DNA of 64,000 nucleotides from Bacillus sp. ISL-7 (GCF_018613065.1 NZ_JAGGQW010000041.1:122429-186428), one strand, 5' to 3'; counted from the stretch's first letter, positions 16,918 to 25,771 are shown. Made by a program: numbers and translations. Notes: a model not told the origin generated them from the letters alone.

Positions 16918-18351
16918 ATGAATTATAAAAAGATTGCTGAAGAGATACTTGATGCAATTGGTGGTAAGGAAAATGTATCGGCAGCAGCACACTGTGCAAC
17001 AAGATTAAGAATGGTTTTAAACGAAGATGAAAACATTGATAAAGCTAAATTAGAAGAAATTGATGTAGTTAAAGGTACTTTTTCTACGGGTGGTCAATTC
17101 CAAATTATCTTGGGGTCAGGAACAGTAAATGAAGTATACAAGGAACTCGCTAAATTAACGGAATTATCTGAAATGTCTACTAAGGAAGTTTCCAAAGCAG
17201 GATCAAAGAAGTTAAATCCTATTCAACAATTTGTCAAAATGCTATCGGATATCTTTGTTCCGATTATTCCAGCCATTGTTGCTGGCGGATTATTAATGGG
17301 AATCAATAATCTCTTAACTGCTAAGGATTTCTTTATTGCAGGAAAATCATTAATCGAAGCTTATCCAAATATCGCAGATTTGGCGGGACTTATAAATACA
17401 TTTGCTAATGCAGCCTTTGTATTTTTGCCAATATTAATTGGCTTCTCCGCAACACAGCGGTTTGGTGGTAATCCATATCTTGGTGCTGCACTTGGAATGC
17501 TCATGGTCCATCCCGACTTATTAAACGGTTACGGGTATGCTGATGCGGTAGCTAAAGGCGAAGTTCCAATTTGGAAGATTTTTAACTTTGAAATCGAAAA
17601 GGTAGGTTATCAGGGCTCTGTGCTTCCTGTACTAGTTTCATCATTTGTTTTAGCAAAAATTGAAACATTTTTACGAAGGAGAGTCCCTTCATTCCTTGAT
17701 AACTTAGTTACACCATTATTATCTATTTTTATCACAGGAATTCTTACGTTCACATTAATCGGACCGATCACTCGTGGAGCGGGTAATCTGTTGACAGACG
17801 GTTTAGTTTGGTTATATGACACAACTGGCTTTATCGGCGGGATATTATTTGGTCTTGTTTATGCTCCAATCGTCATCACTGGTATGCATCACAGCTTTAT
17901 TGCCATTGAAACGCAGCTTTTAGCTGATATTGCAAAAACTGGCGGGTCATTCATTTTTCCAATCGCTGCCATGTCTAACGTGGGTCAAGGTGCGGCAACG
18001 CTGGCAGTCCTTGCACTGACTAAGGATGCGAAAGTAAAAGGAGTAGCTTCTGCTGCAGGTATTTCAGCACTTCTTGGTATTACCGAACCAGCCATGTTCG
18101 GGGTTAACCTTAAGTTAAAATATCCGTTTATAGGTGCAATCGTTGGTTCTGCCGTAGGTTCCGGCTTTGTTACTTTGTTTAAAGTGAAAGCTATTGCCAT
18201 GGGGGCTGCTGGTTTACCTGGAATCATTTCTATTAAACCAGGAACAATTACTTTCTATATTATCGGCATGGCACTTTCTTTTGCTGTGGCTTTCCTTGTT
18301 ACTATTATTCTCGGGAAACGCGATGCGAAAAAGCAAGTAGCAGCCAACTAG
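16918..18351 (+). CDS. scrA: Sucrose-specific PTS transporter, EIIBC
   Basis: 477 residues. The EIIB domain (about 1-90) has the phosphorylation Cys26 in AAAHCATRLRMVL. The EIIC domain (about 105-470) has about ten membrane segments with GITEPAMFGVNLKLKYPF, a typical EIIC signature. There is no EIIA domain, as in B. subtilis SacP, so an EIIA from elsewhere must phosphorylate it. It imports sucrose as sucrose-6-phosphate, which scrB then hydrolyses. ATG 16918 follows GGGTGA. Operators upstream point to control by the adjacent ScrR. Confidence 0.93.
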   Translation: MNYKKIAEEILDAIGGKENVSAAAHCATRLRMVLNEDENIDKAKLEEIDVVKGTFSTGGQFQIILGSGTVNEVYKELAKLTELSEMSTKEVSKAGSKKLNPIQQFVKMLSDIFVPIIPAIVAGGLLMGINNLLTAKDFFIAGKSLIEAYPNIADLAGLINTFANAAFVFLPILIGFSATQRFGGNPYLGAALGMLMVHPDLLNGYGYADAVAKGEVPIWKIFNFEIEKVGYQGSVLPVLVSSFVLAKIETFLRRRVPSFLDNLVTPLLSIFITGILTFTLIGPITRGAGNLLTDGLVWLYDTTGFIGGILFGLVYAPIVITGMHHSFIAIETQLLADIAKTGGSFIFPIAAMSNVGQGAATLAVLALTKDAKVKGVASAAGISALLGITEPAMFGVNLKLKYPFIGAIVGSAVGSGFVTLFKVKAIAMGAAGLPGIISIKPGTITFYIIGMALSFAVAFLVTIILGKRDAKKQVAAN

Positions 18352-18418
18352 AGATCTATAAAATCGGAAAGGGAATCATTAATGATTCTCTTCCATTTAT
18401 TTAAGGAGTAGAAACATT

Positions 18419-19900
18419 ATGGAGTGGACTAAAGAGAAAAGATACCGCCGAATGGAAGATGAAAGCCCTGAAGCAATGCAGGAATTAATGAAAACGGTAA
18501 ATGCTTGCCCTTGGAGGCAATCGTTTCATATACAGCCTAATACAGGTTTACTAAATGATCCAAATGGCTTTGCTTTTTATAATGGTTACTATCATTTATT
18601 TTATCAATGGTTTCCTTTAGGACCTGTCCATGGGTTGAAATATTGGTACCATGTGAAATCAAAGGATCTAGTGCATTGGGAAGACGAAGGAATAGGCATT
18701 GCACCGGGGGATTTTTTAGATAGCCATGGAGCATATTCAGGCAGTGCAATTGAACAGGATGGAAATTTATATTTGATGTATACAGGGAATACACGCGATG
18801 AAAATTGGCAAAGGCATCCATATCAATGTTTGGCTGTTATGAATGAACAAGGAGATATTGAAAAAGAGAACCTGCCAGTAATCTCAACTGTACCAAGTGG
18901 TTATACTGACCATTTTCGTGATCCGAAGGTGTGGAAGTCTGAGGATGGCCAATATTATACGGTTATTGGTGCACAACGTGATAATTTAACCGGTGCAGCT
19001 GTCCTTTATCGTTCGTCCAATTTAAAACAATGGAACTTTGAAGGAGAATTAGAAACGGAGCTAAAGGATTTTGGGTACATGTGGGAATGCCCAGATTATT
19101 TTGAACTCGCCAATCAAGGCATTTTTGTATTTTCTCCTCAAGGGCTCGAACCCCATGGCGATGATTTCCACAACATTTATCAATCAGGGTATATTCTGGG
19201 AAAGAAGCTAAACCTGCCGAATAGAAATTTTGTCCACGGTGATTTTCGTGAGCTTGACCGCGGCTTTGATTTTTATGCCCCCCAAACGACACTTGGACCG
19301 GATGGGAGAAGAATTCTTATTGGCTGGATGGGGTTACCGGAAATAGAATATCCAACGGATCCTAACGGCTGGGCTCATTGTTTAACAATTCCTCGCGAAT
19401 TAAAGGTGAAAAATGATAAATTAATCCAACAGCCAATAGAAGAAATGAAACTGCTTCGTAAAGTTGAACAAAAAATTACGGCCTTTATTGAGAATGATGT
19501 GAAAAGCTTCCCAAGTATGAATGGTACAACATTTGAAATGTATTGTGAAATGTCCGATATTTTTGCAGAAGAATGTGGAATCGAGTTTCGGGCGAATGAT
19601 ACGAAAAAAACCGTAATTAAATATCATCTTGCCGAACAAAAGGTGATTTTGGATCGCAGTTATTCTGGTGAAGAGGTTGGGACTGCTTATGGGACAACAA
19701 GAGCATGTTACCTTAATAGCAATAAGATTTCGATTCATATGTTCGTAGATACCTCTTCTGTTGAGATATTTATAAATGATGGGGAAGAAGTCTTTACAGC
19801 ACGGATTTTCCCAGAGTCAGATTGCGACCAAATTAGATTCTTTGCGTCAAAAGGCAGTGCTATGTTCAATATAAAGAAATGGGATTTTAAGAAGAAGTAG
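18419..19900 (+). CDS. scrB: Sucrose-6-phosphate hydrolase, GH32
   Basis: 493 residues. The GH32 beta-propeller catalytic residues are all visible: nucleophile Asp47 in LLNDPNGF, transition-state Asp in HFRDPKVW, acid/base Glu in WECPDYF. A beta-sandwich C-terminal domain (VDTSSVEIFINDGEEVFTAR) completes the family layout. It lacks a signal peptide, as expected for an enzyme acting on intracellular sucrose-6-phosphate. It lies 67 nt after scrA with GGAGTAG before ATG; a small palindrome (GAATCATTAATGATTC) in the gap may affect mRNA processing. It ends the scr operon. Confidence 0.95.
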   Translation: MEWTKEKRYRRMEDESPEAMQELMKTVNACPWRQSFHIQPNTGLLNDPNGFAFYNGYYHLFYQWFPLGPVHGLKYWYHVKSKDLVHWEDEGIGIAPGDFLDSHGAYSGSAIEQDGNLYLMYTGNTRDENWQRHPYQCLAVMNEQGDIEKENLPVISTVPSGYTDHFRDPKVWKSEDGQYYTVIGAQRDNLTGAAVLYRSSNLKQWNFEGELETELKDFGYMWECPDYFELANQGIFVFSPQGLEPHGDDFHNIYQSGYILGKKLNLPNRNFVHGDFRELDRGFDFYAPQTTLGPDGRRILIGWMGLPEIEYPTDPNGWAHCLTIPRELKVKNDKLIQQPIEEMKLLRKVEQKITAFIENDVKSFPSMNGTTFEMYCEMSDIFAEECGIEFRANDTKKTVIKYHLAEQKVILDRSYSGEEVGTAYGTTRACYLNSNKISIHMFVDTSSVEIFINDGEEVFTARIFPESDCDQIRFFASKGSAMFNIKKWDFKKK

Positions 19901-19938
19901 GTGTGAATTATTTCTTACATTGTTTATAGAAATAAACT

Positions 19939-19968
19939 AAAGCTGTTGAGGTTAATCGACAGCTTTTT
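19939..19968 (+). terminator. Terminator of the scr operon
   Basis: AAAGCTGT pairs with ACAGCTTT, followed by T residues. Confidence 0.75.
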
Positions 19969-20216
19969 GTTAACAATTTAATTAGACTAGAATTATGTAT
20001 TTAAGCTTCATTTATATTTGGAAAATTCAATAATAAATCAGGCCTAATCATAAAAGGGGCATTTTTAAAGCTTTTCTTTTGATTTCTAAAATGGTCAAGT
20101 TTATATTAAATTCCAACAACATAAAGTAACTTTAACAAAAGAAAATTTATTGCCCCCGTATCTTTTCATCCCTCTCGAAACGTTTAAAGGGTAGAGAGTG
20201 CAAAAGGAGTGAAATC

Positions 20217-20939
20217 ATGTCACAGAAACTTAGAGAGGCCAACTTAATAAGATCACAGAACGAGGATACGTTCGAAAATGAATTTTGGATCGAAAATTAT
20301 CCAAAACTTCGAAGATATTGTCACTTTCTTGCCCGTAATGGATGGGATGGAGACGATATCGCACAGGAAACGTATATAAAGGTTTTAAAATATTGCAATC
20401 ACCAGCAAAAGATGACCACTGCTTTATTAAATAAGATTGCCTATAATCACTGGGTCGATATGCTTCGAAAAAGTAAAAATGAAACCGTTGAGGCAGATCC
20501 CGATTTTGCCAATCATGCTTTAGTAAATCAACTTGATGAAACAATGGAGTCTGTTGATTTGCTCTTAAATAACTTTACCCCAAATCAAGCTATCATCTTT
20601 TTGTTAAAAGAGGGATTTCAATATCAACTGAAAGAAATCGCATCGATGTTGGATTTTACAGAAATTGCGGTAAAGTCCAATCTTCATCGGGCAAAAAAGC
20701 GTTTGGAAAAAGCAAACAAAGAGAAGCATTTTCAGTCAGTTGACAGTTTTTGGGATAAAGAAGAAAGGGAACTGCTTTCGGACCTATTTTATGAGGCATT
20801 AAAAAATCAAGATCCAACCATCCTCATTCAAGCGCTTCCTTCACGAACAGGTATTAGTAAAGTTCCTAAGCACGTGACAGGTAAATTACGGTCCAAACCA
20901 AATTACACTCCTTCAAGCACTCTCTGTATGGCTGCATAG
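20217..20939 (+). CDS. ECF-type RNA polymerase sigma factor with C-terminal extension
   Basis: 240 residues. Region 2 is seen in RRYCHFLARNGWDGDDIAQETYIKVLKY, and region 4 in QAIIFLLKEGFQYQLKEIASML plus VKSNLHRAKKRLEKA. Residues about 170-240 extend beyond the standard ECF length and match nothing I know. The start has AAAAGGAG. A ClpP-type protease gene follows after 27 nt and no anti-sigma gene is next to it, which is unusual for ECF factors. Its regulon cannot be read here. A candidate ECF-type promoter lies before the lipoprotein gene at 21737. Confidence 0.85.
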   Translation: MSQKLREANLIRSQNEDTFENEFWIENYPKLRRYCHFLARNGWDGDDIAQETYIKVLKYCNHQQKMTTALLNKIAYNHWVDMLRKSKNETVEADPDFANHALVNQLDETMESVDLLLNNFTPNQAIIFLLKEGFQYQLKEIASMLDFTEIAVKSNLHRAKKRLEKANKEKHFQSVDSFWDKEERELLSDLFYEALKNQDPTILIQALPSRTGISKVPKHVTGKLRSKPNYTPSSTLCMAA

Positions 20940-20966
20940 CCAAATTGCTTTCAAGGAGGGATTGGG

Positions 20967-21548
20967 ATGAGTACCATTCCATATGTAATCGAACAATCTA
21001 ATCGTGGAGAACGTTCTTATGATATCTATTCACGACTTTTAAAGGACAGAATTATTATCATTGGGGATGAAATAAACGAACATACGGCCAATAGTGTTGT
21101 TGCCCAATTATTATTTTTAGCTGCAGATGCGCAGGATAAAGAAATTTCGCTCTATATCAACAGCCCAGGAGGTTTGACTACAGCTGGTTTTGCCATTTTT
21201 GACACGATGCAATACATTAAGCCAGATGTCAGGACAATCTGCACAGGGATGGCCGCATCATTTGGGGCGATGTTACTGCTTGCTGGAAAAAAGGGAAAAC
21301 GGTACGCACTGCCAAATAGTGAAATTATGATTCATCAGCCGTTAGGTGGAGCAAAAGGGCAGGCAACGGAAATCGAGATTTCTGCACGAAGAATCTTAAA
21401 GCTTAGGGAGCATATCAATAAAATTATTTCAGAACGGACCGGCCAACCGCTTGAAAAGGTAGCAAAGGATACGGATCGAGATTACTTCATGAGTGCCGAA
21501 GAAGCGAAAGAGTATGGGATAATCGATGAGATTCTCTATCCAAAATAA
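20967..21548 (+). CDS. clpP: ClpP-family serine protease (second-type paralogue)
   Basis: 193 residues with the full catalytic triad: Ser98 in GMAASFGA, His123 in MIHQPLGG and Asp172 in [12 protein letters not shown]. The strand SLYINSPGG and the processing-type N-terminus fit ClpP. It departs from the housekeeping ClpP in details such as GMAASFGA instead of GMAASMGA, and its place beside a sigma factor gene suggests a specialised copy. It needs a Clp ATPase partner, which is not encoded here. The start follows AAGGAGGGATTGGG. Probably co-transcribed with the sigma factor. Confidence 0.92.
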   Translation: MSTIPYVIEQSNRGERSYDIYSRLLKDRIIIIGDEINEHTANSVVAQLLFLAADAQDKEISLYINSPGGLTTAGFAIFDTMQYIKPDVRTICTGMAASFGAMLLLAGKKGKRYALPNSEIMIHQPLGGAKGQATEIEISARRILKLREHINKIISERTGQPLEKVAKDTDRDYFMSAEEAKEYGIIDEILYPK

Positions 21549-21596
21549 GTTTTAATGGAATAGAAAGAGAAAAATAGAGTATAAAAAAATATATTT

Positions 21597-21623
21597 AAAG
21601 TTCCCTCCATTGGGAGCTTTTTT
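21597..21623 (+). terminator. Terminator after clpP
   Basis: AAAGTTCCC pairs with GGGAGCTTT (one G-U), then T run. Confidence 0.75.
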
Positions 21624-21673
21624 ATGTTGGGATTCTTAAAAATTGAGAAGAACTAAAAACTTTTATTTTTACA

Positions 21674-21700
21674 TCAAACCGTTTTAAAGCGTTGTACGTT
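21674..21700 (+). promoter_or_regulatory. Candidate ECF-sigma promoter before the lipoprotein gene
   Basis: TCAAAC and CGTT are separated by 17 bp, similar to B. subtilis ECF promoters (TGAAAC ... CGT). It lies 37 bp before the ATG of the lipoprotein gene and just downstream of the ECF sigma operon. This is a weak, short match. Confidence 0.35.
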
Positions 21701-21736
21701 TCCTTTAATGTAAGCACTATTAAAGGAGGAACTTAA

Positions 21737-22216
21737 ATGAAAAAATATGCTTATCTCATTTCCGTTTTCTTATTTATCTTTTTGTTAGCTGCATGCAGTA
21801 ATGGTACAAAGGAAGTTACGAAAGAGAATAAATCAAAAAGTGAATCCTCAACTACTGACAAAGAGAGTAAAAATGATCGTTTACAATTATTAGAGAATGA
21901 TAAGATAGGAAAATACTTAGCTGATTCAAAAGGAATGGCGTTATACTATTTCGCTAAGGATCAGCCGGGTGTAACCAATTGTAGTGGAGAATGTTTAATG
22001 AATTGGCCGGCGTTCCCTGCACAATATTTCGAAGTTCCAGACGGGTTTAATAAAAGTGACTTTGGTACAATCAAGAGGGCAGATGATGGAACCGAACAAG
22101 TAACATACAAAGGATATCCACTTTATTATTTCATTAAAGATAAATCAAAAGGTGATGTAACAGGACAGGCAGTAGGAGATGTGTGGTTTATTATTAATGC
22201 GGAAACCTCTTTCTAA
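21737..22216 (+). CDS. Secreted lipoprotein with COG4315-type repeats
   Basis: 159 residues. The lipoprotein signal has a lipobox LLAACSN with acylated Cys20. A Ser/Lys-rich spacer (to about 48) follows, then two copies of the motif found in the 'secreted repeat of unknown function' family: GMALYYFAKD with CSGECLMNWPAF, and GYPLYYFIKD with VWFII. It is expected on the outer face of the membrane. The function of the family is unknown. The start follows AAAGGAGGAAC. Its closeness to the ECF sigma gene and an ECF-like promoter suggest envelope-stress control, which is inference. Confidence 0.88.
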   Translation: MKKYAYLISVFLFIFLLAACSNGTKEVTKENKSKSESSTTDKESKNDRLQLLENDKIGKYLADSKGMALYYFAKDQPGVTNCSGECLMNWPAFPAQYFEVPDGFNKSDFGTIKRADDGTEQVTYKGYPLYYFIKDKSKGDVTGQAVGDVWFIINAETSF

Positions 22217-22278
22217 TTACATTATTTAATTGTACAATGAATGGAACTAGAACATTCAGATGAAGCAAATAGAGAGTA

Positions 22279-22310
22279 ATAGACCGACTGTCGATGCAGC
22301 CGGTCTATTT
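22279..22310. terminator. Terminator after the lipoprotein gene, possibly bidirectional
   Basis: AATAGACCGaCTG pairs with CAGCCGGTCTATT around a 6-nt loop. Confidence 0.65.
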
Positions 22311-22328
22311 AGTTTATCTATAAAATTT

Positions 22329-22508
22329 TTATTGCATATCTGCCAATACTTTTTCCAGTTTTGTACGAAAGACATTTAACCGAAACTCAAGGAGGTTTTT
22401 GTCCATCGGAACCAGGCCGAAGGACAATTTACCGATTATCAAATGAGTTTTGTCAAGAAAGTTGCCGATGGGCGCTTTTTTTATTAGAAAAGGAATTATT
22501 ACTGGCAC
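22329..22508 (-). CDS. Candidate small protein, 59 aa, antisense strand
   Basis: An open frame from GTG 22508 to TAA 22329 reads like real protein: VPVIIPFLIKKAPIGNFL, then LSFGLVPMDKNLLEFRLNVF and TKLEKVLADMQ. The N-terminus is hydrophobic, the C-terminus helical. The ribosome site is weak (AGCAGGA), and the open frame extends some 16 codons further upstream without an ATG, so it may be the remnant of a longer gene. Its end meets a terminator usable on this strand. On the plus strand the same DNA has CCATCGG/CCGATGG arms before T7, an alternative reading as an RNA hairpin. Confidence 0.3.
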   Translation of the reverse strand: MPVIIPFLIKKAPIGNFLDKTHLIIGKLSFGLVPMDKNLLEFRLNVFRTKLEKVLADMQ

Positions 22509-22564
22509 TAATCCTGCTAATAGTTTAATATATTTTCCAATATAGAGACTGAGGGGGATTTTCT

Positions 22565-23020
22565 ATGGAAATAAAAATAGATAATTTAACGGGAGCAGAA
22601 GTGGCTGAATTAGTGGGGGAGCATCTTCATGGTATGAGACTGAATTCCCCGCCGGAAAGTATCCATGCATTAAATCTTGATCAATTACGAAAACCAGAGA
22701 TTACTTTCTGGAGTGCATGGGAAGGAAAGGAATTACTTGGGTGCGGTGCTTTGAAAGAACTTGATGATCAACATGGAGAGATCAAATCCATGCGAACCTC
22801 TTCCTCACATCTAAGAAAAGGTGTAGCTAAACGGATGCTAAAACACATTATTGAAGAAGCCAAACAGCGTGGCTATCACAGGCTGAGCTTGGAAACAGGA
22901 TCAATGGATGCTTTTGAACCAGCAAGAAGACTATATGTAAGTTTCGGGTTCCAGTTTTGTATGCCTTTTGCGGATTACATGGACGATCCAAATAGTGTAT
23001 TTATGACAATGGAATTATAA
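22565..23020 (+). CDS. ysnE: GNAT acetyltransferase, YsnE type
   Basis: 151 residues. The N-acetyltransferase core is clear: SMRTSSSHLRKGVAKRML (acetyl-CoA loop) and SLETGSMDAFEPARRLYVSF. It follows B. subtilis YsnE closely through LTGAEVAELVGEHL, SPPESIHALNLD and DDPNSVFMTMEL. YsnE has been connected with indole-acetic acid formation in plant-associated bacilli; the direct substrate is uncertain. The start has GAGGGGG upstream. The next gene (a broken YybH-type gene) begins 22 nt downstream and may share its transcript. Confidence 0.85.
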   Translation: MEIKIDNLTGAEVAELVGEHLHGMRLNSPPESIHALNLDQLRKPEITFWSAWEGKELLGCGALKELDDQHGEIKSMRTSSSHLRKGVAKRMLKHIIEEAKQRGYHRLSLETGSMDAFEPARRLYVSFGFQFCMPFADYMDDPNSVFMTMEL

Positions 23021-23042
23021 TTAAGTTGGGGAGGGATAGATG

Positions 23043-23432
23043 ATGGAACACGAATTAAAAGAGGTCATCAAAAAGTGTGATATGGCAATAAAACAGGAAG
23101 ATTTTGATACGTTGATGAATTACTACACCGATGATGCCATTTAGGTTGTAAAGCCTGGAATGATTACACGCGGAAAAGAGGAAATCAAAAAAGCAATTAT
23201 TGCAATTGCAAACTATTTCAATAACAGTGTTGCACCATCACAAGGGGAAATGATTATACTAGAAGCTGGAGACACGGCATTAGTCATTTCCCAGACACTA
23301 CTCGCTGCCGATAAAAAGGATTCGGAATATTCTATGGATAGAAAGGCGACCTATGTATATAAGAAAAATTTACAAGGTGATTGGCTTTGTGCCATCGATA
23401 ACTCATATGGGACAGAATTAATCAATAATTAA
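23043..23432 (+). pseudogene. YybH-like (SnoaL/DUF4440) protein gene with in-frame TAG
   Basis: From ATG 23043 (GGGGAGGG upstream) the frame reads [18 protein letters not shown] and YYTDDAI, then TAG at 23142-23144. It goes on in the same frame as [18 protein letters not shown] to [20 protein letters not shown] and a normal stop. The family has 'DDAxLVxPG' at this spot, so TAG most likely replaces TTG (Leu). Full length would be 129 residues, matching YybH. Such NTF2-like proteins have unclear roles. The downstream part alone could start at ATG 23160 but would lack the first helices. Confidence 0.85.
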
Positions 23433-23448
23433 CTAGACGAAGGAATAA

Positions 23449-23493
23449 AAGGAGTTGGATACCTACCATATGTAGATAATCAGCTTCTTTTTT
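23449..23493 (+). terminator. Terminator after the YybH-like gene
   Basis: AAGGAGTTGG pairs with TCAGCTTCTT including G-U pairs, followed by T6. Confidence 0.5.
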
Positions 23494-23550
23494 CATAATT
23501 GAAAATGTATTAAAATTATTATAGGATTAAACTTTTTGGGGGAATGAAAT

Positions 23551-23877
23551 ATGAGTGGAATTGCACAAACGCCTGAACCACCATACTACGCAGTGATTTT
23601 TGCTTCACAGAGAACTAACGGTGACAGTGGTTATGGAAAAATGGCAGATAAAATGGTAGAGTTAGCTTCTCAGCAAAAAGGATTCTTAGGTTTGGAAAGT
23701 GCAAGGGATGAAGAGTTAGGAATTACAGTGTCATATTGGGATTCATTAGAATCTATAAAAAACTGGAAGGAAAATTCTGCTCATAGAATAGCACAGGATA
23801 AAGGGAAAAAAGAATGGTACAAGAATTTTTCTCTCAGAGTATGCCGTGTAGAGAGACATAACTTTTATGAAATGTGA
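23551..23877 (+). CDS. Antibiotic biosynthesis monooxygenase (ABM) domain protein
   Basis: 108 residues of a ferredoxin-like ABM fold: YYAVIFASQRT as strand 1, the helix MADKMVELASQQKGFLGLE, then VSYWDSLESIKNWKENSAHR, the usual ABM core. Members act as small cofactor-free monooxygenases or heme/quinone-related enzymes; the real substrate is unknown. The start follows GGGGGAATGAAAT. It is monocistronic and converges on the His/Trp/Gln repeat gene with a shared hairpin between. Confidence 0.88.
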   Translation: MSGIAQTPEPPYYAVIFASQRTNGDSGYGKMADKMVELASQQKGFLGLESARDEELGITVSYWDSLESIKNWKENSAHRIAQDKGKKEWYKNFSLRVCRVERHNFYEM

Positions 23878-23930
23878 CAATCCAAATTTCGAAGGTGGAT
23901 TTGAAATAAATAAACTTTCTAATAAAAATA

Positions 23931-23949
23931 GAGGTGAATAATTCACCTC
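23931..23949. terminator. Terminator between ABM gene and repeat-protein gene
   Basis: GAGGTGAA pairs with TTCACCTC around TAA; T-rich on the minus-strand side. Confidence 0.6.
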
Positions 23950-23969
23950 CATATTGATTGTTTAAAATA

Positions 23970-24233
23970 TTAGTCCTGTCTATGTGGATACATTTGATGC
24001 CATTTCTGCCATGTACCATGTGGATGCTGGTGATGCCATTGCTGCCAAGGTACCCAAGGATGTTGTTGTTGCCACTGATGATGAGTGCCATGAGGATAGT
24101 GATGATGCCACTGCTGCCAAGGCATATAAGGGTGTTGGTGGTGCCATTGTTGCCAACTACCGTGTGGGTTGTGCTGATGCCACTGTTCCCAAGGCATAAA
24201 TGAGGATTGTGATTGACCATGACCATGAGTCAT
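23970..24233 (-). CDS. His/Trp/Gln-rich repeat protein, 87 aa
   Basis: By hand count about 52 of 87 residues are H, Q or W (21 H, 19 Q, 12 W). The protein is built from alternating units such as MPWEQWHQHNPHG, SWQQWHHQHPY, MPWQQWHHHYPHG and TWQKWHQMYPH, joined as a near-regular [PG]-x-W-Q-Q-W-H-H repeat. It has no signal peptide or membrane segment. The start follows AGAAGGT. Such composition suggests metal (Cu, Zn, Ni) binding or a spore-coat/structural role, but no named family is recognised. The DNA repeats make other frames look open; those are shadows because only this frame has a ribosome site and a flanking terminator. Confidence 0.8.
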   Translation of the reverse strand: MTHGHGQSQSSFMPWEQWHQHNPHGSWQQWHHQHPYMPWQQWHHHYPHGTHHQWQQQHPWVPWQQWHHQHPHGTWQKWHQMYPHRQD

Positions 24234-24401
24234 TTTAATACCTTCTACCTTCTTTGCAATAAATTAATTCTTTATAGCTTATGCATTGTATATTTTGAAG
24301 GACATATTTCCACTAAATTTAAGCTTATTTACCAATAATTAACACTGTCAGGAAATAAAAAGATAGCTGTGAATATACTTCAAGGTTGTGAAAACAGAAA
24401 T

Positions 24402-24445
24402 AAAAAAAACGCACCTATTAGAGATGAAAATCTAACATGTACGTT
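24402..24445 (-). terminator. Terminator of the 72-aa minus-strand gene
   Basis: On the minus strand AACGTAC pairs with GTGCGTT (one G-U), then T8. Confidence 0.55.
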
Positions 24446-24456
24446 CTTATTCTTGT

Positions 24457-24675
24457 TTACCGCTTTTTCTTTTTTGAATTATCTACAACAAGTTTATTTT
24501 TATTAACGACCACTATGGTAACCTGAACATGAATATTGAGATCATCAATATTCTTAACACTTTCAACTTTTGCCTTTCGACCTTTAATTTTTAACTCTTC
24601 ACCTTCGGTTGGAACACGATTAAGCAGCTGAGTTAATAAAACGTTATTTTTTTCAATAAAATGAACAGCAAACAT
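24457..24675 (-). CDS. Small conserved hypothetical protein, 72 aa
   Basis: Reads MFAVHFIEKNNVLLTQLLNR, then VPTEGEELKIKGRKAKVES, and ends in a Lys/Arg tail. Beta-rich, soluble and basic. The start is supported by AGGTGAG 7 nt upstream. The type is familiar from Bacillus genomes but has no known role. Confidence 0.7.
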   Translation of the reverse strand: MFAVHFIEKNNVLLTQLLNRVPTEGEELKIKGRKAKVESVKNIDDLNIHVQVTIVVVNKNKLVVDNSKKKKR

Positions 24676-24903
24676 TTTAGTCTCACCTATTTCTTATGAT
24701 ATATGATACATAAAAAATGCTCATATAAAATATATGAGTTAAATTTAAACCAAATTACTAATACAAAACAAAAATTGAAAAATGCTGTTTACCTCAATTT
24801 TAGCTGGGGGTAATAATCGTAACTTTTCAAAAGAAAAAAACTGTGTAGAATTACTAGTGGATATGTTTGCTAAAAAATGAAATACGTTCGGGGGCCGACA
24901 TGG

Positions 24904-25725
24904 GTGACTTTAAATTATGAAGGATTAGCAAGAAAAATTGAGGATATAAAAATTCAAGGGACCATGGAGTACATTATTAATCGGAAGAAAATGTCACCAT
25001 CTTATAATGGAGATTATTTGTCATTAGATGGAAAGGGAACTGTGTTTCAAATGGATAATTATTGTTTTGGTGTAGGCCTTGGCTTAAATGGAACTGTTTT
25101 ATCCAGTGATATTGAGAGGGTAGAAAACTTCATTCGGGAAAAAGATAATTGTTCAAATATACATTTTGAGTTAACTCCCTTTTCTGATCAAACATTACTA
25201 AAAATACTCCAAGAATCAGGATACACTCTAGAACAATTCCTAGCTGTTTGGGTACTCAAATTAGAGGAGTGGAATCCAAACAAAGGAAACCTAAGAAATG
25301 ACGAGGTTTCAATAGTAAAAGTGGGTGCTGAAGAAACATATGAATGGGCACGAACCGTTGCCCTTGGTTTTTCAAGCGACCAGAACACAACGGAGGATTC
25401 AATCGAATCCGTAAGAGGTTTTTTTAATTTATCTCATTCAGCTGCTTTTTTATTAAAAGAAAAGGAAGAAAGTGTGGCAGGGGCATTCGTGGCAATATCT
25501 GACCAGCTCGGTGAAATGTTCTTAACTAGTACGATTCAAACACACAGAGGAAAAGGCTATCAAAATTTACTAATTGAAGAAAGAATTAATTATGCAAAGT
25601 CTAAAGGATGTACCCATTTGACTGTGACGACAAAACCGAATAACATATCCGCCAGGAATATGGAAAGAAACGGTTTTAAATTAGCTTATAACAAGGTAAT
25701 TATGAAGAGTTCACTATGTAAGTAA
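24904..25725 (+). CDS. GNAT family N-acetyltransferase, two-domain
   Basis: About 273 residues. The C-terminal half is a standard acetyltransferase domain (SIVKVGAEETYEWARTVALG, then FLTSTIQTHRGKGYQNLLIE with the R-G-K-G acetyl-CoA loop, and NNISARNMERNGF). The N-terminal half is likely a degenerate second GNAT unit. I start at GTG 24904, which has GGGGG upstream; an in-frame ATG 27 nt earlier has no ribosome site. The substrate is unknown. Monocistronic. Confidence 0.8.
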   Translation: MTLNYEGLARKIEDIKIQGTMEYIINRKKMSPSYNGDYLSLDGKGTVFQMDNYCFGVGLGLNGTVLSSDIERVENFIREKDNCSNIHFELTPFSDQTLLKILQESGYTLEQFLAVWVLKLEEWNPNKGNLRNDEVSIVKVGAEETYEWARTVALGFSSDQNTTEDSIESVRGFFNLSHSAAFLLKEKEESVAGAFVAISDQLGEMFLTSTIQTHRGKGYQNLLIEERINYAKSKGCTHLTVTTKPNNISARNMERNGFKLAYNKVIMKSSLCK

Positions 25726-25771
25726 TCTTGTATAGAGAGGAAAAATATTCCTTCTAAGGCTTGCAGTTTGT

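Noticed and set aside
23958..24203. Open plus-strand frames opposite the His/Trp/Gln repeat gene
   Set aside because: They are shadows of the repeat DNA; no ribosome site or terminator fits them.
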